Source: an uncultured Lachnospiraceae bacterium
GTDB taxonomy: Bacteria > Bacillota > Clostridia > Lachnospirales > Lachnospiraceae
Assembly: GCA_946537305.1 (NCBI GenBank)
Contig: CAMNFR010000005.1
Coordinates: 21,821 to 85,820, forward strand
DNA: 64,000 nucleotides
Direction: 5' to 3'
Part shown: in pieces, positions 23,552-33,312 of the stretch
Layout of the letters: the number at the start of each line of letters is the position of its first letter
Position numbering within the stretch: position 1 is the first letter of the stretch
Notes under the pieces: model-generated
What the model was told of the DNA's origin: nothing
Seen by the model: the letters and a program-made list of their open reading frames with translations, nothing else
Databases searched by the model: none
Made by a program: the position numbers and the translations under genes

Positions 23552-24823
23552 CTATTTGGTCAGGCCTTCACTTCGATCTTCGATCTTTTTAAGCACACGC
23601 GCCGCCTCATCCCCGGTCAGGACCGTGGGCTGATAGTTATTTGTTTCATTGGAAGAAGAAATGGAACAGGGAATGATCTCCGGCTCCTCGGAATCGACCT
23701 CGCTCCCGGTGACGGTAAAGGTCTGCTGAAGGATCATGGTGTCTTTATCGGAAGGATTGGAATTCCCGCCGAAGCAGAAATTGCCGAGACTGTAAGCTAT
23801 GGTCTTTCCCTGGTAGGTCTCGATGCCCTGCAGTACATGGGGATGATGGCCGACCACGATATCCGCGCCTTCATCAATGGCCAGGTGCGCGAGCGCTACC
23901 TGGGTGGAATCTGGTTTGGAATCCTTTTCCACGCCCCAGTGGAACACGGCTACGATCAGCTCTGCGCCCTGACTTTTGAGGGCCGCGATATTCTTCTTTA
24001 CGTCCTCCTGGGCGTCCATTCCCTTGGAAAGCTCATAGATGCCCGCCAGTCCCACCTTTACGCCGCCGGTCTCCACGATCTTGACCACATCATAGCCAAA
24101 AGAGGTAATCCCGGCGTTCTCCAGTGTGTTCACCGTATCGTCATAGCTGTCACTGCCGTAATCATGACTGTGATTATTAGCCAGATTGGCGGCTTCCACA
24201 GAGGAGCTTGTAAGAACATCCACGTAAGAGGGATCTCCCTTAAACGCATAGGTCTTGTCCGCGCGCGCCGTGGCTGTGGTAAATGTACCTTCCATGTTGA
24301 CGATCGTCAGATCGTCGCGGGAAAAAATGCTGCGCACATTTTCCAGGAAATAGCTTCCGCCGTTATTTTCATAATAGGCATTAAAACTGCGGGACTGATC
24401 GAAATGTTCGTCAGTCCCAAGCGTGCAGTCTCCTGTAAAACTAAGTGTAACGGTGTGCGGAACCGCAGCTACCGTAGACTCCTCCGTTTCGGGGACCGAC
24501 TCTCCCTCCCCGGAGGGCGGAACGGTCTCCACGGGCATGGTCTCACGGGCGCCGGCCGCGCTCTGTCTTCCCAGCATATGCGAAAACAGCACGATGCAGC
24601 CGATCAGAATCGCCGCAAGCACCACTGCAAAGATCACCGTAAAACGGCGCACCATACGGCGGCGGTACCGGCGCAGTAATGCGCCGGCCTCCGCCATTTC
24701 ATCTTTCACATTTCCGCCGTCGCGGGCCAGTCGTTTTACGATCAGTTCCGCGTCGTACAGATCCTGTTCCCCTGTCAGGCTTTTTCTGATATTGATCACA
24801 AGCCTGCGAATTGCTTCCCCCAT
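23552..24823 (-). CDS. CapA-family (PGA_cap) metallophosphatase-like membrane protein
   Basis: A 423-residue protein with a cytosolic N-terminus, one transmembrane helix (about 60-85: VIFAVVLAAILIGCIVLFS), a Ser/Glu/Pro-rich linker and an extracellular CapA/PgsA-type domain of the calcineurin-like metallophosphoesterase fold. Metal-site blocks are LSFTGDCTLGTDEHF, NLANNHSHDYG, VFHWGVE and VGHHPHVLQGIE. CapA relatives act in polyglutamate capsule formation, but no capB/capC is here, so a wall or phosphoester role is equally possible. It begins 30 bp after alaS with GGAGAGG. Confidence 0.87.
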   Translation of the reverse strand: MGEAIRRLVINIRKSLTGEQDLYDAELIVKRLARDGGNVKDEMAEAGALLRRYRRRMVRRFTVIFAVVLAAILIGCIVLFSHMLGRQSAAGARETMPVETVPPSGEGESVPETEESTVAAVPHTVTLSFTGDCTLGTDEHFDQSRSFNAYYENNGGSYFLENVRSIFSRDDLTIVNMEGTFTTATARADKTYAFKGDPSYVDVLTSSSVEAANLANNHSHDYGSDSYDDTVNTLENAGITSFGYDVVKIVETGGVKVGLAGIYELSKGMDAQEDVKKNIAALKSQGAELIVAVFHWGVEKDSKPDSTQVALAHLAIDEGADIVVGHHPHVLQGIETYQGKTIAYSLGNFCFGGNSNPSDKDTMILQQTFTVTGSEVDSEEPEIIPCSISSSNETNNYQPTVLTGDEAARVLKKIEDRSEGLTK

Positions 24824-24853
24824 GATTTCCTCTCCTGGCTGTAAGGCGATGGA

Positions 24854-27496
24854 TTACTTCAGCTGTCCGGCAAGGATTTCTTCTGCCAGCATGAGCGCTG
24901 CAGGAATTCCTGCAGGGTTCTTGCCGCCGGCCTGTGCCATATTGGGACGTCCGCCGCCGCCGCCGCCGACCTCTTTGGCGATGGCCTTGATCAGATTTCC
25001 CGCATGAGCACCTGCCTTCTGCGCGCCATCCGAAGCGCTGACGACCAGGCTCACCTTACCGTCCGCGGCAGAGGCCAGGACCAATACTCCATCTCCTAGC
25101 TTATCCCTCAGCTGATCGCCAAGATTACGCAGACCGTTCATGTCCAGACCATCCACGGATGTGGCGAGCAGACGCACGCCCTTCACCTCTTTGACCTGAT
25201 CCATGACATCGCCCATAGAAGCCTTTGCCAGCTTGTCCTTCAGCTTTTCGTTTTCGGCACGGGCGGCCTTTACATCCTCCTCCAGCTGGGTTATGCGCTG
25301 TACCAGGCTGGCAGGCGTCGTCTTGGCGGCGGCTGCAGCATTGCGGAGCATGGTCTCCACAGAAGCGTAATAATCCAGCAGGTTTGCGGAGGTAAGGGCT
25401 TCGATACGCCGTACGCCGGCAGCAATGCCGGATTCAGACAGGATCTTAAAGCAGTTAATATCTGCTGTATTCTTTACATGGGTGCCGCCGCAAAGCTCCG
25501 TGGAGGTTCCCATGGTGACTACGCGGACCTCATCCCCGTACTTTTCGCCGAACAGAGCCATGGCGCCGGTCTTTTGCGCCTCCTCCAGGGACATGACCTT
25601 TGTCTCCACCGGATAAGACGCACGGATCATTTCATTCACCTTGGCTTCCACGTCCGCAATTTCCTGCGCCGTCATGGCCTGGAAATGGCTGAAGTCAAAG
25701 CGGAGGGTATGCTCATCGTTATAGGAACCGGCCTGGGCCACATGGCTTCCCAGCACCTCCTGCAATGCCTTCTGCAGCAGATGCGTGGCGCTGTGGTTCT
25801 TGCAGGTGGCAGCGCGTCTCTCATGGTCGATGGTCAGCGTAACACTGTCTCCAGTACGGAACACGCCACTCTCTACCACGCCCACGTGGCCGACCTTACC
25901 GCCTTTTAAGTTCAGCACGTCACGCACCGCAAAGCGGGAGCCATCAGCCAGCGTGATCATACCGGCATCGCAGTTCTGTCCGCCCTTGGTGGCATAAAAA
26001 GGTGTGATATCCGTAAGGATGGTGCCTTCCTGCCCGTCCGTCAGGGCTTCAACGATCTCATCGGCAGTCGTCAGTACCTGAATGGTGCCTTGGCAGCTCT
26101 CTTTTTCATAGCCAACGAATTCTGTGGTCAGCTCCGCGTCGATCTGCGCGTAGATGTTTTCTTCCTCGCCCATATAGTTGGTACCCTTGCGGGCAGAACG
26201 GGCCATTTCCTTCTGATGTTCCATAGCGGCGGCGAAGGTCTCCTCATCTACCGTCATATCCTTCTCCGCCAGGATCTCTTTCGTCAGATCCAGCGGGAAG
26301 CCGAAGGTATCATACAGCTTAAAGGCATCATCGCCGGAAAGTTCCTTTTTGCCTTCCGCCAGGGCAGCCTGAGTCATCTCATCCAGCTTGGCCAGACCGG
26401 AGTCGATCAGTCTTGCGAATTTTTCTTCTTCCTGACCGATGACCTTGGTAATAAATTCCTGTCTGGTCTCCAGTTCCGGATAACCATCCTTGGAAAGCTC
26501 AATGACCTTCAGGGACAGTTTTGTCAGGAAGCCATCCTCAATGCCGAGCATGCGTCCGTGGCGGGCGGCGCGGCGAAGCAGGCGGCGCAGCACATAACCA
26601 CGGCCTTCGTTGCTGGGCAGGATACCGTCAGAGACCATGAACGTAACGGAACGAATATGGTCGACGATCACGCGGACAGAAATGTCCTTCTTCGGGTCTG
26701 TCTCATAGGCGTAATCCTGTGCCATATGGCAGACCTCATCCAGCAGGGCCTTAAAGGTATCAATGGAGAACACCGTATCTACATCCTGAACGACCACGGC
26801 CAGACGCTCCAGGCCCATGCCGGTGTCGATGTTCTTATTTTCCAGTTCGACATAATTTCCTTTGCCGTCACCGTCGAACTGTGTGAACACGTTGTTCCAG
26901 ATTTCCATATAGCGGTCGCAGTCGCAGCCCACGGTGCAGGTAGGCTTGCCGCAGCCATATTTTTCTCCGCGGTCATAATAGATCTCGGAACAGGGACCGC
27001 AGGGACCGGAGCCGTGCTCCCAGAAATTATCTTCTTTGCCAAAGCGGAAAATGCGGTCCGCAGGAATCCCCATCTTCTTGTTCCAGATCTCAAAAGCTTC
27101 GTCATCGTCCTGATAGATGGAAGGATACAGACGGTCAGGGTCCAGTCCAACCACCTCGGTCAGGAATTCCCAGGACCATTCGATGGCTTCATTCTTAAAA
27201 TAGTCTCCAAAGGAGAAGTTGCCCAGCATCTCAAAGAAGGTCAGATGACGGGCGGTAATTCCCACGTTTTCGATATCGCCGGTGCGGATGCACTTCTGAC
27301 AGGTAGCCATGCGGCGGCGGGGCGGCACTTCCTGGCCCGTGAAATAGGGCTTTAAGGGCGCCATGCCTGCCGGGATCAGCAGAACGGAATTATCGTTGTG
27401 GGGAATGAGGGAATAGCTGTTCTTGCACAGATGGCCCTTGCTCTCAAAGAAATCCAGGAACATCTGGCGCAGCTCGTTGACACCATACTTTTTCAC
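24854..27496 (-). CDS. alaS: Alanyl-tRNA synthetase
   Basis: Charges tRNA-Ala and edits Ser/Gly errors. The protein is 880 residues: class II catalytic domain (1-~350, with FFESKGHLCKNSYSL, GMAPLKPYFTG, TARHLTFFEMLGNFSFGDYF), tRNA-binding region, editing domain with zinc residues HSATHLLQKAL (HxxxH) and CGGTHVKNT (CxxxH), and a C-terminal DHHA1 domain with GGGGGGRPNMAQAGG. The start is a GTG at 27496 with TTGGAGG spaced 8 bp; an upstream ATG frame has no site. There is no T-box in the 82-bp gap before it. Confidence 0.97.
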   Translation of the reverse strand: MKKYGVNELRQMFLDFFESKGHLCKNSYSLIPHNDNSVLLIPAGMAPLKPYFTGQEVPPRRRMATCQKCIRTGDIENVGITARHLTFFEMLGNFSFGDYFKNEAIEWSWEFLTEVVGLDPDRLYPSIYQDDDEAFEIWNKKMGIPADRIFRFGKEDNFWEHGSGPCGPCSEIYYDRGEKYGCGKPTCTVGCDCDRYMEIWNNVFTQFDGDGKGNYVELENKNIDTGMGLERLAVVVQDVDTVFSIDTFKALLDEVCHMAQDYAYETDPKKDISVRVIVDHIRSVTFMVSDGILPSNEGRGYVLRRLLRRAARHGRMLGIEDGFLTKLSLKVIELSKDGYPELETRQEFITKVIGQEEEKFARLIDSGLAKLDEMTQAALAEGKKELSGDDAFKLYDTFGFPLDLTKEILAEKDMTVDEETFAAAMEHQKEMARSARKGTNYMGEEENIYAQIDAELTTEFVGYEKESCQGTIQVLTTADEIVEALTDGQEGTILTDITPFYATKGGQNCDAGMITLADGSRFAVRDVLNLKGGKVGHVGVVESGVFRTGDSVTLTIDHERRAATCKNHSATHLLQKALQEVLGSHVAQAGSYNDEHTLRFDFSHFQAMTAQEIADVEAKVNEMIRASYPVETKVMSLEEAQKTGAMALFGEKYGDEVRVVTMGTSTELCGGTHVKNTADINCFKILSESGIAAGVRRIEALTSANLLDYYASVETMLRNAAAAAKTTPASLVQRITQLEEDVKAARAENEKLKDKLAKASMGDVMDQVKEVKGVRLLATSVDGLDMNGLRNLGDQLRDKLGDGVLVLASAADGKVSLVVSASDGAQKAGAHAGNLIKAIAKEVGGGGGGRPNMAQAGGKNPAGIPAALMLAEEILAGQLK

Positions 27497-27578
27497 TACA
27501 GTTACCTCCAAATCGTGTTGTCTTTGCAATTTATTTTTTCGGCAGCGGTAAATATACGTCCGCTCCGATGAAATGGCT

Positions 27579-28070
27579 TCAGTGTTTCAGGCTCTCCATA
27601 TAGACAGTATCCTCCGGAAGGTCATCCATAAGCGCGGCGGCACAGGCCAGGCTGTCGCAGCGTTCGTTTTCGGGATGTCCTGCATGCCCTTTTACCCAGG
27701 TCCAGGTGATACGATGCGGGGCCGCTGCGGCCAGGAGACGCTGCCAGAGATCAATATTCTTCACTTCATTGGGCTTTCCGCGGCGGAAATCGCTCTTCAG
27801 CCAGCCGTCGATCCAATGTTGATTAAATGCATTGATCACATAGGCGGAATCCGATACCATGACCACTTCACAGGGCCGGTTCAGCGCTTCCAGTCCCTTG
27901 ATCGCGCCCATCAGCTCCATTCGGTTGTTGGTGGTCCGCCGGAAGCCTCCGGATAGCTCCTTTTCATGAAGGACGCCTTTGGGATCCGTATACTGGATCA
28001 CCGTGCCGTAACCGCCGGGGCCTTCAGGATTGCCCTTAGCCGCCCCGTCGGAAAAGATCTTGACCTGCAT
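27579..28070 (-). CDS. rnhA: Ribonuclease HI
   Basis: Cuts RNA in RNA-DNA hybrids. The 163-residue enzyme shows the four acidic catalytic residues: Asp in IFSDGAAKGNPEGPGG, Glu in NRMELMGAIKGLE, Asp in SDSAYVINAFNQHWI and Asp in ENERCDSLACAAA; WTWVKGHAGHPENE holds the catalytic-loop His. Its start overlaps the deoD stop by 1 bp. Confidence 0.96.
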   Translation of the reverse strand: MQVKIFSDGAAKGNPEGPGGYGTVIQYTDPKGVLHEKELSGGFRRTTNNRMELMGAIKGLEALNRPCEVVMVSDSAYVINAFNQHWIDGWLKSDFRRGKPNEVKNIDLWQRLLAAAAPHRITWTWVKGHAGHPENERCDSLACAAALMDDLPEDTVYMESLKH

Positions 28071-28777
28071 CAGTTCAGCGCCGCCTCCAGCGCCACCTCC
28101 ATCATCTCACGGAAGGAGGTCTGGCGGTCTTCGGGACTCAGGGCTTCTCCTGTGTAGATATGATCGGAAATCGTGAACATCCCAAGCGCATGCTTTCCGG
28201 CATGAGCCGCGATCATATAGAGCGCAGCCGACTCCATCTCCACACAGAGCACGCCCATGCGCTTCCAGGCATCGTTGAAACCGGGGTCATCATTATAGAA
28301 AACATCCGAGGAAAGGATGTTCCCTACCTTAAGACTGATGCCTTTTTTCTCAGCGATTTCCGCCACGCGGCGAAGCAGTGTGAAATCCGCCACCGGCGCA
28401 AAGGTACCGGGCAGGCGGTACTGGGAAGCAAAATTCGAATTGGTACAGGCGCCGATGCCTGCCACGACATCCCGCAGCTTTACGGAATCGCTTAAGCCTC
28501 CGGCGGAACCGATGCGGATAATGGTATCTACATCGTAAAAATGATAGAGCTCATACGCATAGATCCCGATGGACGGAATGCCCATGCCGCTTCCCATCAC
28601 GGAAACAGGCTTTCCTTTGTACTCACCGGTGAACCCCAGCATGTTGCGGACAGTATTAAAGCACTTGACATTGGTCAGATACGTCTCTGCAATATATTTC
28701 GCGCGCAGAGGATCTCCCGGCATCAGAACGGTGCGGGCGATATCTCCCGGCTTTGCGGTATTATGGGGTGTGGACAT
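28070..28777 (-). CDS. deoD: Purine-nucleoside phosphorylase (DeoD type)
   Basis: Phosphorolysis of purine (deoxy)ribonucleosides to free base and (deoxy)ribose 1-phosphate. The 235-residue hexameric-type enzyme begins TPHNTAKPGDIARTVLMPGDPLRAK (ends quoted: TPHNTA, MPGDPLRAK); GSGMGIPSIGIYAYEL, RIGSAGG and VEMESAALYMIA are phosphate- and ribose-binding blocks, and ISDHI near the C-terminus carries the base-binding Asp. It follows gpsA by 12 bp and is coupled to rnhA. Confidence 0.97.
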   Translation of the reverse strand: MSTPHNTAKPGDIARTVLMPGDPLRAKYIAETYLTNVKCFNTVRNMLGFTGEYKGKPVSVMGSGMGIPSIGIYAYELYHFYDVDTIIRIGSAGGLSDSVKLRDVVAGIGACTNSNFASQYRLPGTFAPVADFTLLRRVAEIAEKKGISLKVGNILSSDVFYNDDPGFNDAWKRMGVLCVEMESAALYMIAAHAGKHALGMFTISDHIYTGEALSPEDRQTSFREMMEVALEAALN

Positions 28778-28789
28778 CGTATCTCCTCC

Positions 28790-29794
28790 TTATTCCCACG
28801 GAAGCAGCGGATTTTCTACGGTCTTATCTCGCAGAAGCAGCTTGTTGACAGCATCTTTGGCAGGCAGATCTGCGAACAGTACCTGATAGATTGCCTCAGT
28901 GATCGGCATATTGACACCGTATTTGAGCGCCAGCGCGCGGGCGGCCTTCGTGGAATAAACACCCTCGACCACCTGGTTGACCTCTTCCATTGCCTGCTGC
29001 ATGGTACGTCCCTGACCGATCAGGATACCGGCTCTGCGGTTGCGGCTGTGCATGCTGGCGCAGGTAACGATTAGATCGCCGATGCCGGAAAGGCCGTACA
29101 GTGTCTCGGAACGGGCTCCCATGGCCAGTCCCAGGCGGGCGATCTCCGCCATGCCGCGCGTGATGAGCGCCGCCTTGGTATTATCGCCATAGCCCAGACC
29201 GTCGGCAATGCCGGCTGCCAGGGCTATAACATTCTTCAGAGCTCCGCCCAGCTCGATGCCCAGGATATCCGGGCTGATATAGACGCGGAAGACCGGGCTC
29301 ATGAAGATCTCCTGCAGCCATTCCGCCGTTTCCTTCTTCTCTGCAGCAATGACTACAGAGGTAGGAATGCCGCGGCTGACCTCCTCCGCATGGCTGGGAC
29401 CGGAAAGAACGGCCACCACCGCCTGCGGGATCTCCTCGGAGATCTGCTGTGTCAGAACGGCCAGGGTCTCCTCTTCGATTCCCTTGGCGACATTGACGAT
29501 TACCTGACCCTCCCGGATATAGGGGCTGACCAGCTTTGCCGTGCGGCGGGTGAACACCGACGCCACAGCCATCACGATCAGTTCCGGCTCCCGGGTAGCC
29601 TCTTCCAGATCCTTGGTGAATTTCACACTGTCCGGAATCACCGCACCGGGCAGATTCTTATGCGCGCGGGTCGTCTGCAGCATATCGATCTCCGCAGGTA
29701 CCGCAGACCAGACTGTAACTTCATTCCCGTTGTTTGCCAGCAGAATAGCCAGTCCCATGCCCCAGGTACCGGCGCCCATTACCGTAATTTTCAT
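28790..29794 (-). CDS. gpsA: Glycerol-3-phosphate dehydrogenase [NAD(P)+]
   Basis: Makes sn-glycerol 3-phosphate from dihydroxyacetone phosphate for phospholipids. The 334-residue protein has the Rossmann motif VMGAGTWGMGLAILLANNGN at the N-terminus, VLSGPSHAEEV, the catalytic Lys in ELGGALKNVIALAAGI, and GLSGIGDLIVTC. The ATG at 29794 is preferred to one 6 bp upstream because AGGGGG is 7 bp before it. It lies 10 bp after plsY, which uses its product: a matched phospholipid pair. Confidence 0.97.
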   Translation of the reverse strand: MKITVMGAGTWGMGLAILLANNGNEVTVWSAVPAEIDMLQTTRAHKNLPGAVIPDSVKFTKDLEEATREPELIVMAVASVFTRRTAKLVSPYIREGQVIVNVAKGIEEETLAVLTQQISEEIPQAVVAVLSGPSHAEEVSRGIPTSVVIAAEKKETAEWLQEIFMSPVFRVYISPDILGIELGGALKNVIALAAGIADGLGYGDNTKAALITRGMAEIARLGLAMGARSETLYGLSGIGDLIVTCASMHSRNRRAGILIGQGRTMQQAMEEVNQVVEGVYSTKAARALALKYGVNMPITEAIYQVLFADLPAKDAVNKLLLRDKTVENPLLPWE

Positions 29795-29804
29795 AAGCAT
29801 CCCC

Positions 29805-30440
29805 CTAAAACAATTTATTTTCTGTTCCTGCCATCAGTCTGCCGATATTTGTGCGATGTCTCCAGATGGCCATTGCCGCCCAGAAGGCGACGACCACACA
29901 GGATTCAACAAAATACGGGCTTCCGCTGATGGCAAGGTGCCCGGTCGCCCCCATGGCCGTCCACATAACAAAGAATGCGATGACCACCAGGATCGACCCC
30001 AGAGATACATAGCGGGAAAGGATAACCGTTCCCAGAAAAATGATCAGACACACCAGAAGGATCCATTTATCCATGGCCACGATCAATGCCGCCGTACAGG
30101 CAATCCCCTTGCCGCCCTTAAAATTCAGATAGAAAGGGAAATTGTGTCCCAGTACAGTACCGATTCCCGTATAGAGAGCCAGCAGCTCTCCCCGGGCATC
30201 ATGCATGACCCCGCCGTTGAACAGGAAAATGGTCAGGGCCATAGCCAACCACAGCTTCAGCAGATCCCCCAGAAAGACAATGGCTCCGGCCTTTTTCCCC
30301 ATCACACGCAGCGCGTTCGTGGTGCCGGAATTGCCGCTTCCCTTCTGGCGGATATCCACCCCGTTCATTTTCCCGTACAGATATCCCGTCTGGAAAAGTC
30401 CGAAAACATATCCGATCAGAATACACCAGATCCTTACCAT
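29805..30440 (-). CDS. plsY: Glycerol-3-phosphate acyltransferase PlsY
   Basis: Membrane acyltransferase that moves an acyl chain from acyl phosphate to glycerol 3-phosphate. The 211-residue protein has several transmembrane segments and the three catalytic motifs: KGSGNSGTTNALRVMGKKAG (motif 1), GHNFPFYLNFKGGKGIACT (motif 2, with the GGKG loop) and HRTNIGRLMAGTE (motif 3). It sits between der and gpsA. Confidence 0.96.
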   Translation of the reverse strand: MVRIWCILIGYVFGLFQTGYLYGKMNGVDIRQKGSGNSGTTNALRVMGKKAGAIVFLGDLLKLWLAMALTIFLFNGGVMHDARGELLALYTGIGTVLGHNFPFYLNFKGGKGIACTAALIVAMDKWILLVCLIIFLGTVILSRYVSLGSILVVIAFFVMWTAMGATGHLAISGSPYFVESCVVVAFWAAMAIWRHRTNIGRLMAGTENKLF

Positions 30441-30445
30441 AAAAA

Positions 30446-31771
30446 TCAGTCCTTTTCTTTCCGTTCCCGGATCAGGAAGCGAAGCGCCGTCCCCCGGAAG
30501 CCGAAGGCCTGACGAATACGGTTTTCCAGATAGCGGGTATAGGAAAAGTGCATCAGCTGTTTATCGTTTACAAAGACCACAAATGTGGGCGGCTTGACGG
30601 AAACCTGAGTAATATAGTACAGTCTCAGTCGTTTGCCCTTATCCGACGGCGGCTGCTGCAGTGCTACCGCCTCCGCCATGATTTCATTCAGCACACCGGT
30701 AGCGACACGCAGGTTGGAATTTTCCAGGATCACATCAATATATTCAAACAGCTTGCCCACGCGCTGTCCCGTCTCTACAGAAATGAACAGGATCTCCGCA
30801 TACGAAAGGAAGGATAAGGTCTGACGGATCTTTTCCGTAAATTCCTTCATGGTCTTGTCGGTCTTTTCGATCAGATCCCATTTATTTACCACGATCAGGA
30901 TTCCCTTGCCCCGGTCATGGGCAATACCCGCGATCTTTGCATCCTGTTCCGAGATCCCTTCAGAGGCATCGATCACCAGCAGCACAACGTCGGCGCGCTC
31001 CACAGCGCTGACCGCACGGATTATACTGTAATGTTCGATTTCCTCTTTGATCTTATTTTTACGCCGGATGCCGGCCGTATCGATCAGCACGTATTCTCGT
31101 TTATGATACGTGACCACGGAATCGATGGCATCCCGAGTGGTTCCGGCCACATTAGATACGATGACTCGGTTCTCGCCCAGCAGCTTATTCACAATGGAGG
31201 ACTTGCCAACATTGGGCTTTCCTACAATAGCGATCTTGGGGCGCTCATCCTCCGTATCCTCCTGCGGGATCTCCCGAAGATGCTCTGCAAGAACATCCAG
31301 CATATCACCCAGCCCCAGACGGGAAGCCGCGGAAATCGGAATCGGATCTCCCATGCCCAGATTATAAAATTCATAGACGTCCGGCATCTGCTTCTGGAAG
31401 CTGTCCACCTTGTTGACGACCAGCAGCACCGGCTTCTGCGATCTGCGCAGCATATCCGCTACCTTGGCATCCGCATCTGTCAGCCCCTGTCTTACATCGG
31501 TCATAAACAAAATAACATCCGCTGTCTGAATGGCGATCTCCGCCTGCTCCCGCATCTGGGAAAGGATGACATCCTTTGTATCCGGTTCAATACCGCCCGT
31601 ATCGATCAGCGTAAAGGCGTAATTCAGCCAGGTACAGTCCGCATAGATGCGGTCCCGGGTGACGCCCGGCGTGTCCTGCACGATGGAGATCCTCTCCCCC
31701 GCCAGTACATTAAAGAGGGTGGATTTCCCCACATTGGGACGCCCCACCACGGCAACGATCGGTTTGCTCAT
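30446..31771 (-). CDS. der: Ribosome-assembly GTPase Der (EngA)
   Basis: Double GTPase for 50S assembly. The 441-residue protein has two G domains, [12 protein letters not shown] (residue ~10) and [12 protein letters not shown] (residue ~183), each with a matching NKxD (VVNKVD and VVNKWD) and DTGG/DTAG, and a C-terminal KH-like domain. The 21-bp gap to the DUF512 gene holds only a GGAG site, so the two are probably cotranscribed. Confidence 0.97.
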   Translation of the reverse strand: MSKPIVAVVGRPNVGKSTLFNVLAGERISIVQDTPGVTRDRIYADCTWLNYAFTLIDTGGIEPDTKDVILSQMREQAEIAIQTADVILFMTDVRQGLTDADAKVADMLRRSQKPVLLVVNKVDSFQKQMPDVYEFYNLGMGDPIPISAASRLGLGDMLDVLAEHLREIPQEDTEDERPKIAIVGKPNVGKSSIVNKLLGENRVIVSNVAGTTRDAIDSVVTYHKREYVLIDTAGIRRKNKIKEEIEHYSIIRAVSAVERADVVLLVIDASEGISEQDAKIAGIAHDRGKGILIVVNKWDLIEKTDKTMKEFTEKIRQTLSFLSYAEILFISVETGQRVGKLFEYIDVILENSNLRVATGVLNEIMAEAVALQQPPSDKGKRLRLYYITQVSVKPPTFVVFVNDKQLMHFSYTRYLENRIRQAFGFRGTALRFLIRERKEKD

Positions 31772-31792
31772 ATAGTAAACTCCTGTTCTGTA

Positions 31793-33157
31793 TCACGATT
31801 CTAATTCATAGCCTGCATAGATGCCAGGGTTCCCGTCATCATCCGCCTCTCCCAGAAACGCTGCCAGTACCGCGTCCCCGTCCCGCGGGACCACGCGTAC
31901 CGGGATTCCAAGTTCATCCTCCACACGGCCAACGGTCACATCATCCAGGAAGACGTCCTCCCCGCTGCGCAGCATGTTGCAGGGAATCAAAAGTTCTGTG
32001 CCCAGTGCTTTGCCCGAAAGCTGTGCCAGAAGGTCCTGCCCCGTGACCAGCCCGGAGACGGTAATTTTCTCCCCAAAGAAATCATTCCGCACCGGGAAGA
32101 TGCGCACCTCCACCTGCGGGAATTTTTCCCGCACGGCCTGCGCCAGCTGCTGCATATAAGGTGCCATCAACTCTCCCGTAGCCACAGAAACGCGGCGCAC
32201 CCGCCGGTCCCCCACACGTTCCCTCAGTGCCTCCGTAAATTCCGTCAGCAGCAAACGCACGAAGCCGACACCGTTTTCCAGCTGCAGATAGCCGTCGTAG
32301 CGCTCCTCCTCCGGCATTTCCCGCCCTGCGGTGATATAAAACTCATCGCTGGCGTGCACAAAATGCAGACCGAACTGCTTATAGCATACACGCTGCCAGG
32401 ATTCGATCGCATCAATCGTCTCTCCTGCCAGGACCGGCGTTACGGGCGGGATTTCCGCCAGGCCGCGCCGGAACTTTGTCAGGCCCACCGGCACCACAGA
32501 GACGCTTCGCATCACCGGGGCATACTGCATAAGATCACGGATCGTCCTTGTCAGCTCTCCGCCGTCATTATACCCCGGGCAGAGAACGATCTGCCCATTC
32601 ATCTCTATATCCGCCTCATACAGGCAGCGGATCTTTTCCAGTGAGCTGCCCGCAAAACGATTATGAAGCATACGGCAGCGAAGCTCCGGATTGGTGGTGT
32701 GCACGGAAATATTGATAGGTCCCAGGCGATATCGGATGATCCGGTCGATATCGGCATCGCTCATATTTGTCAGGGTCACATAATTCCCCTGCAGGAAGGA
32801 CAGCCGGGAATCATCATCCTTAAAATAGAGTGTTTCCCGCATGCCCGGAGGCATCTGATCGATGAAGCAGAAAATACAGGCATTCCGGCAGGACCGGTAT
32901 TCGTCCATAATGCCCTGCCCGAAGCGGATGCCCAGATCCTCATCCTCTTCTTTTTCGATTTCCAGCAATACCTCTTCCCCTGACTTCTCGCGGATCAGCA
33001 TTTCCAGATAGGTATCCTGACACAGAAAATCGTAATCAAAGATATCCGCCAGTTCCTGTCCGTTGATGGCCAGCAGCACGTCGCCGGGCGCGACCTCCAG
33101 TTCCTCCGCGATCGAGCCCGGAAGGACTTCGGCTATAACATGTTCGTGTTTTTTCAT
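31793..33157 (-). CDS. DUF512 protein: PDZ-like domain plus radical SAM Fe-S domain
   Basis: A 454-residue protein of the COG1625/DUF512 family (NifB/MoaA-related Fe-S proteins). An N-terminal PDZ-like domain (1-~65, GSIAEELEVAPGDVLLAING) is followed by the cluster motif CRNACIFCFIDQMPPGMR (near residue 77) and a radical SAM barrel, then DUF512 with ATGELMAPYMQQL and GLVTGQDLL. It often stands next to der in Clostridia, as here, but the reaction is not known. It has its own promoter and is first in the DUF512-der-plsY-gpsA-deoD-rnhA-alaS-capA run. Confidence 0.92.
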   Translation of the reverse strand: MKKHEHVIAEVLPGSIAEELEVAPGDVLLAINGQELADIFDYDFLCQDTYLEMLIREKSGEEVLLEIEKEEDEDLGIRFGQGIMDEYRSCRNACIFCFIDQMPPGMRETLYFKDDDSRLSFLQGNYVTLTNMSDADIDRIIRYRLGPINISVHTTNPELRCRMLHNRFAGSSLEKIRCLYEADIEMNGQIVLCPGYNDGGELTRTIRDLMQYAPVMRSVSVVPVGLTKFRRGLAEIPPVTPVLAGETIDAIESWQRVCYKQFGLHFVHASDEFYITAGREMPEEERYDGYLQLENGVGFVRLLLTEFTEALRERVGDRRVRRVSVATGELMAPYMQQLAQAVREKFPQVEVRIFPVRNDFFGEKITVSGLVTGQDLLAQLSGKALGTELLIPCNMLRSGEDVFLDDVTVGRVEDELGIPVRVVPRDGDAVLAAFLGEADDDGNPGIYAGYELES

Positions 33158-33189
33158 CGCCCTACCTCCAAGCTCTACTTAACCCATGT

Positions 33190-33218
33190 ATTGTACCACA
33201 AGCTTATCTCTTTTGCAA
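33190..33218 (-). promoter_or_regulatory. Promoter of the DUF512-der-plsY-gpsA operon
   Basis: Minus strand: -35 TTGCAA (33213-33218), 17-bp spacer, -10 TACAAT (33190-33195), about 33 bp before the DUF512 ATG, which follows GGAGG. It is back to back with the prs promoter 27 bp away. Confidence 0.8.
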
Positions 33219-33244
33219 ATAAATATTCTGTCGTCCATTTCTCC

Positions 33245-33273
33245 TTGCCAAGAGACCAAATCCATGTTATGAT
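33245..33273 (+). promoter_or_regulatory. Promoter of the PRPP synthetase gene
   Basis: Plus strand: -35 TTGCCA (33245-33250), 17-bp spacer, -10 TATGAT (33268-33273); start expected near 33280, about 33 nt before the ATG with GGAGG. It diverges from the DUF512 promoter. Confidence 0.85.
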
Positions 33274-33312
33274 GCAAACGTTCTGAGAATCAGCACCATA
33301 TCGGAGGATATA

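Noticed and set aside
27497..27578. T-box leader for alaS (and 57330-57448 for pheS)
   Set aside because: The gaps are too short and lack the T-box sequence and antiterminator; pheS has only a small hairpin.
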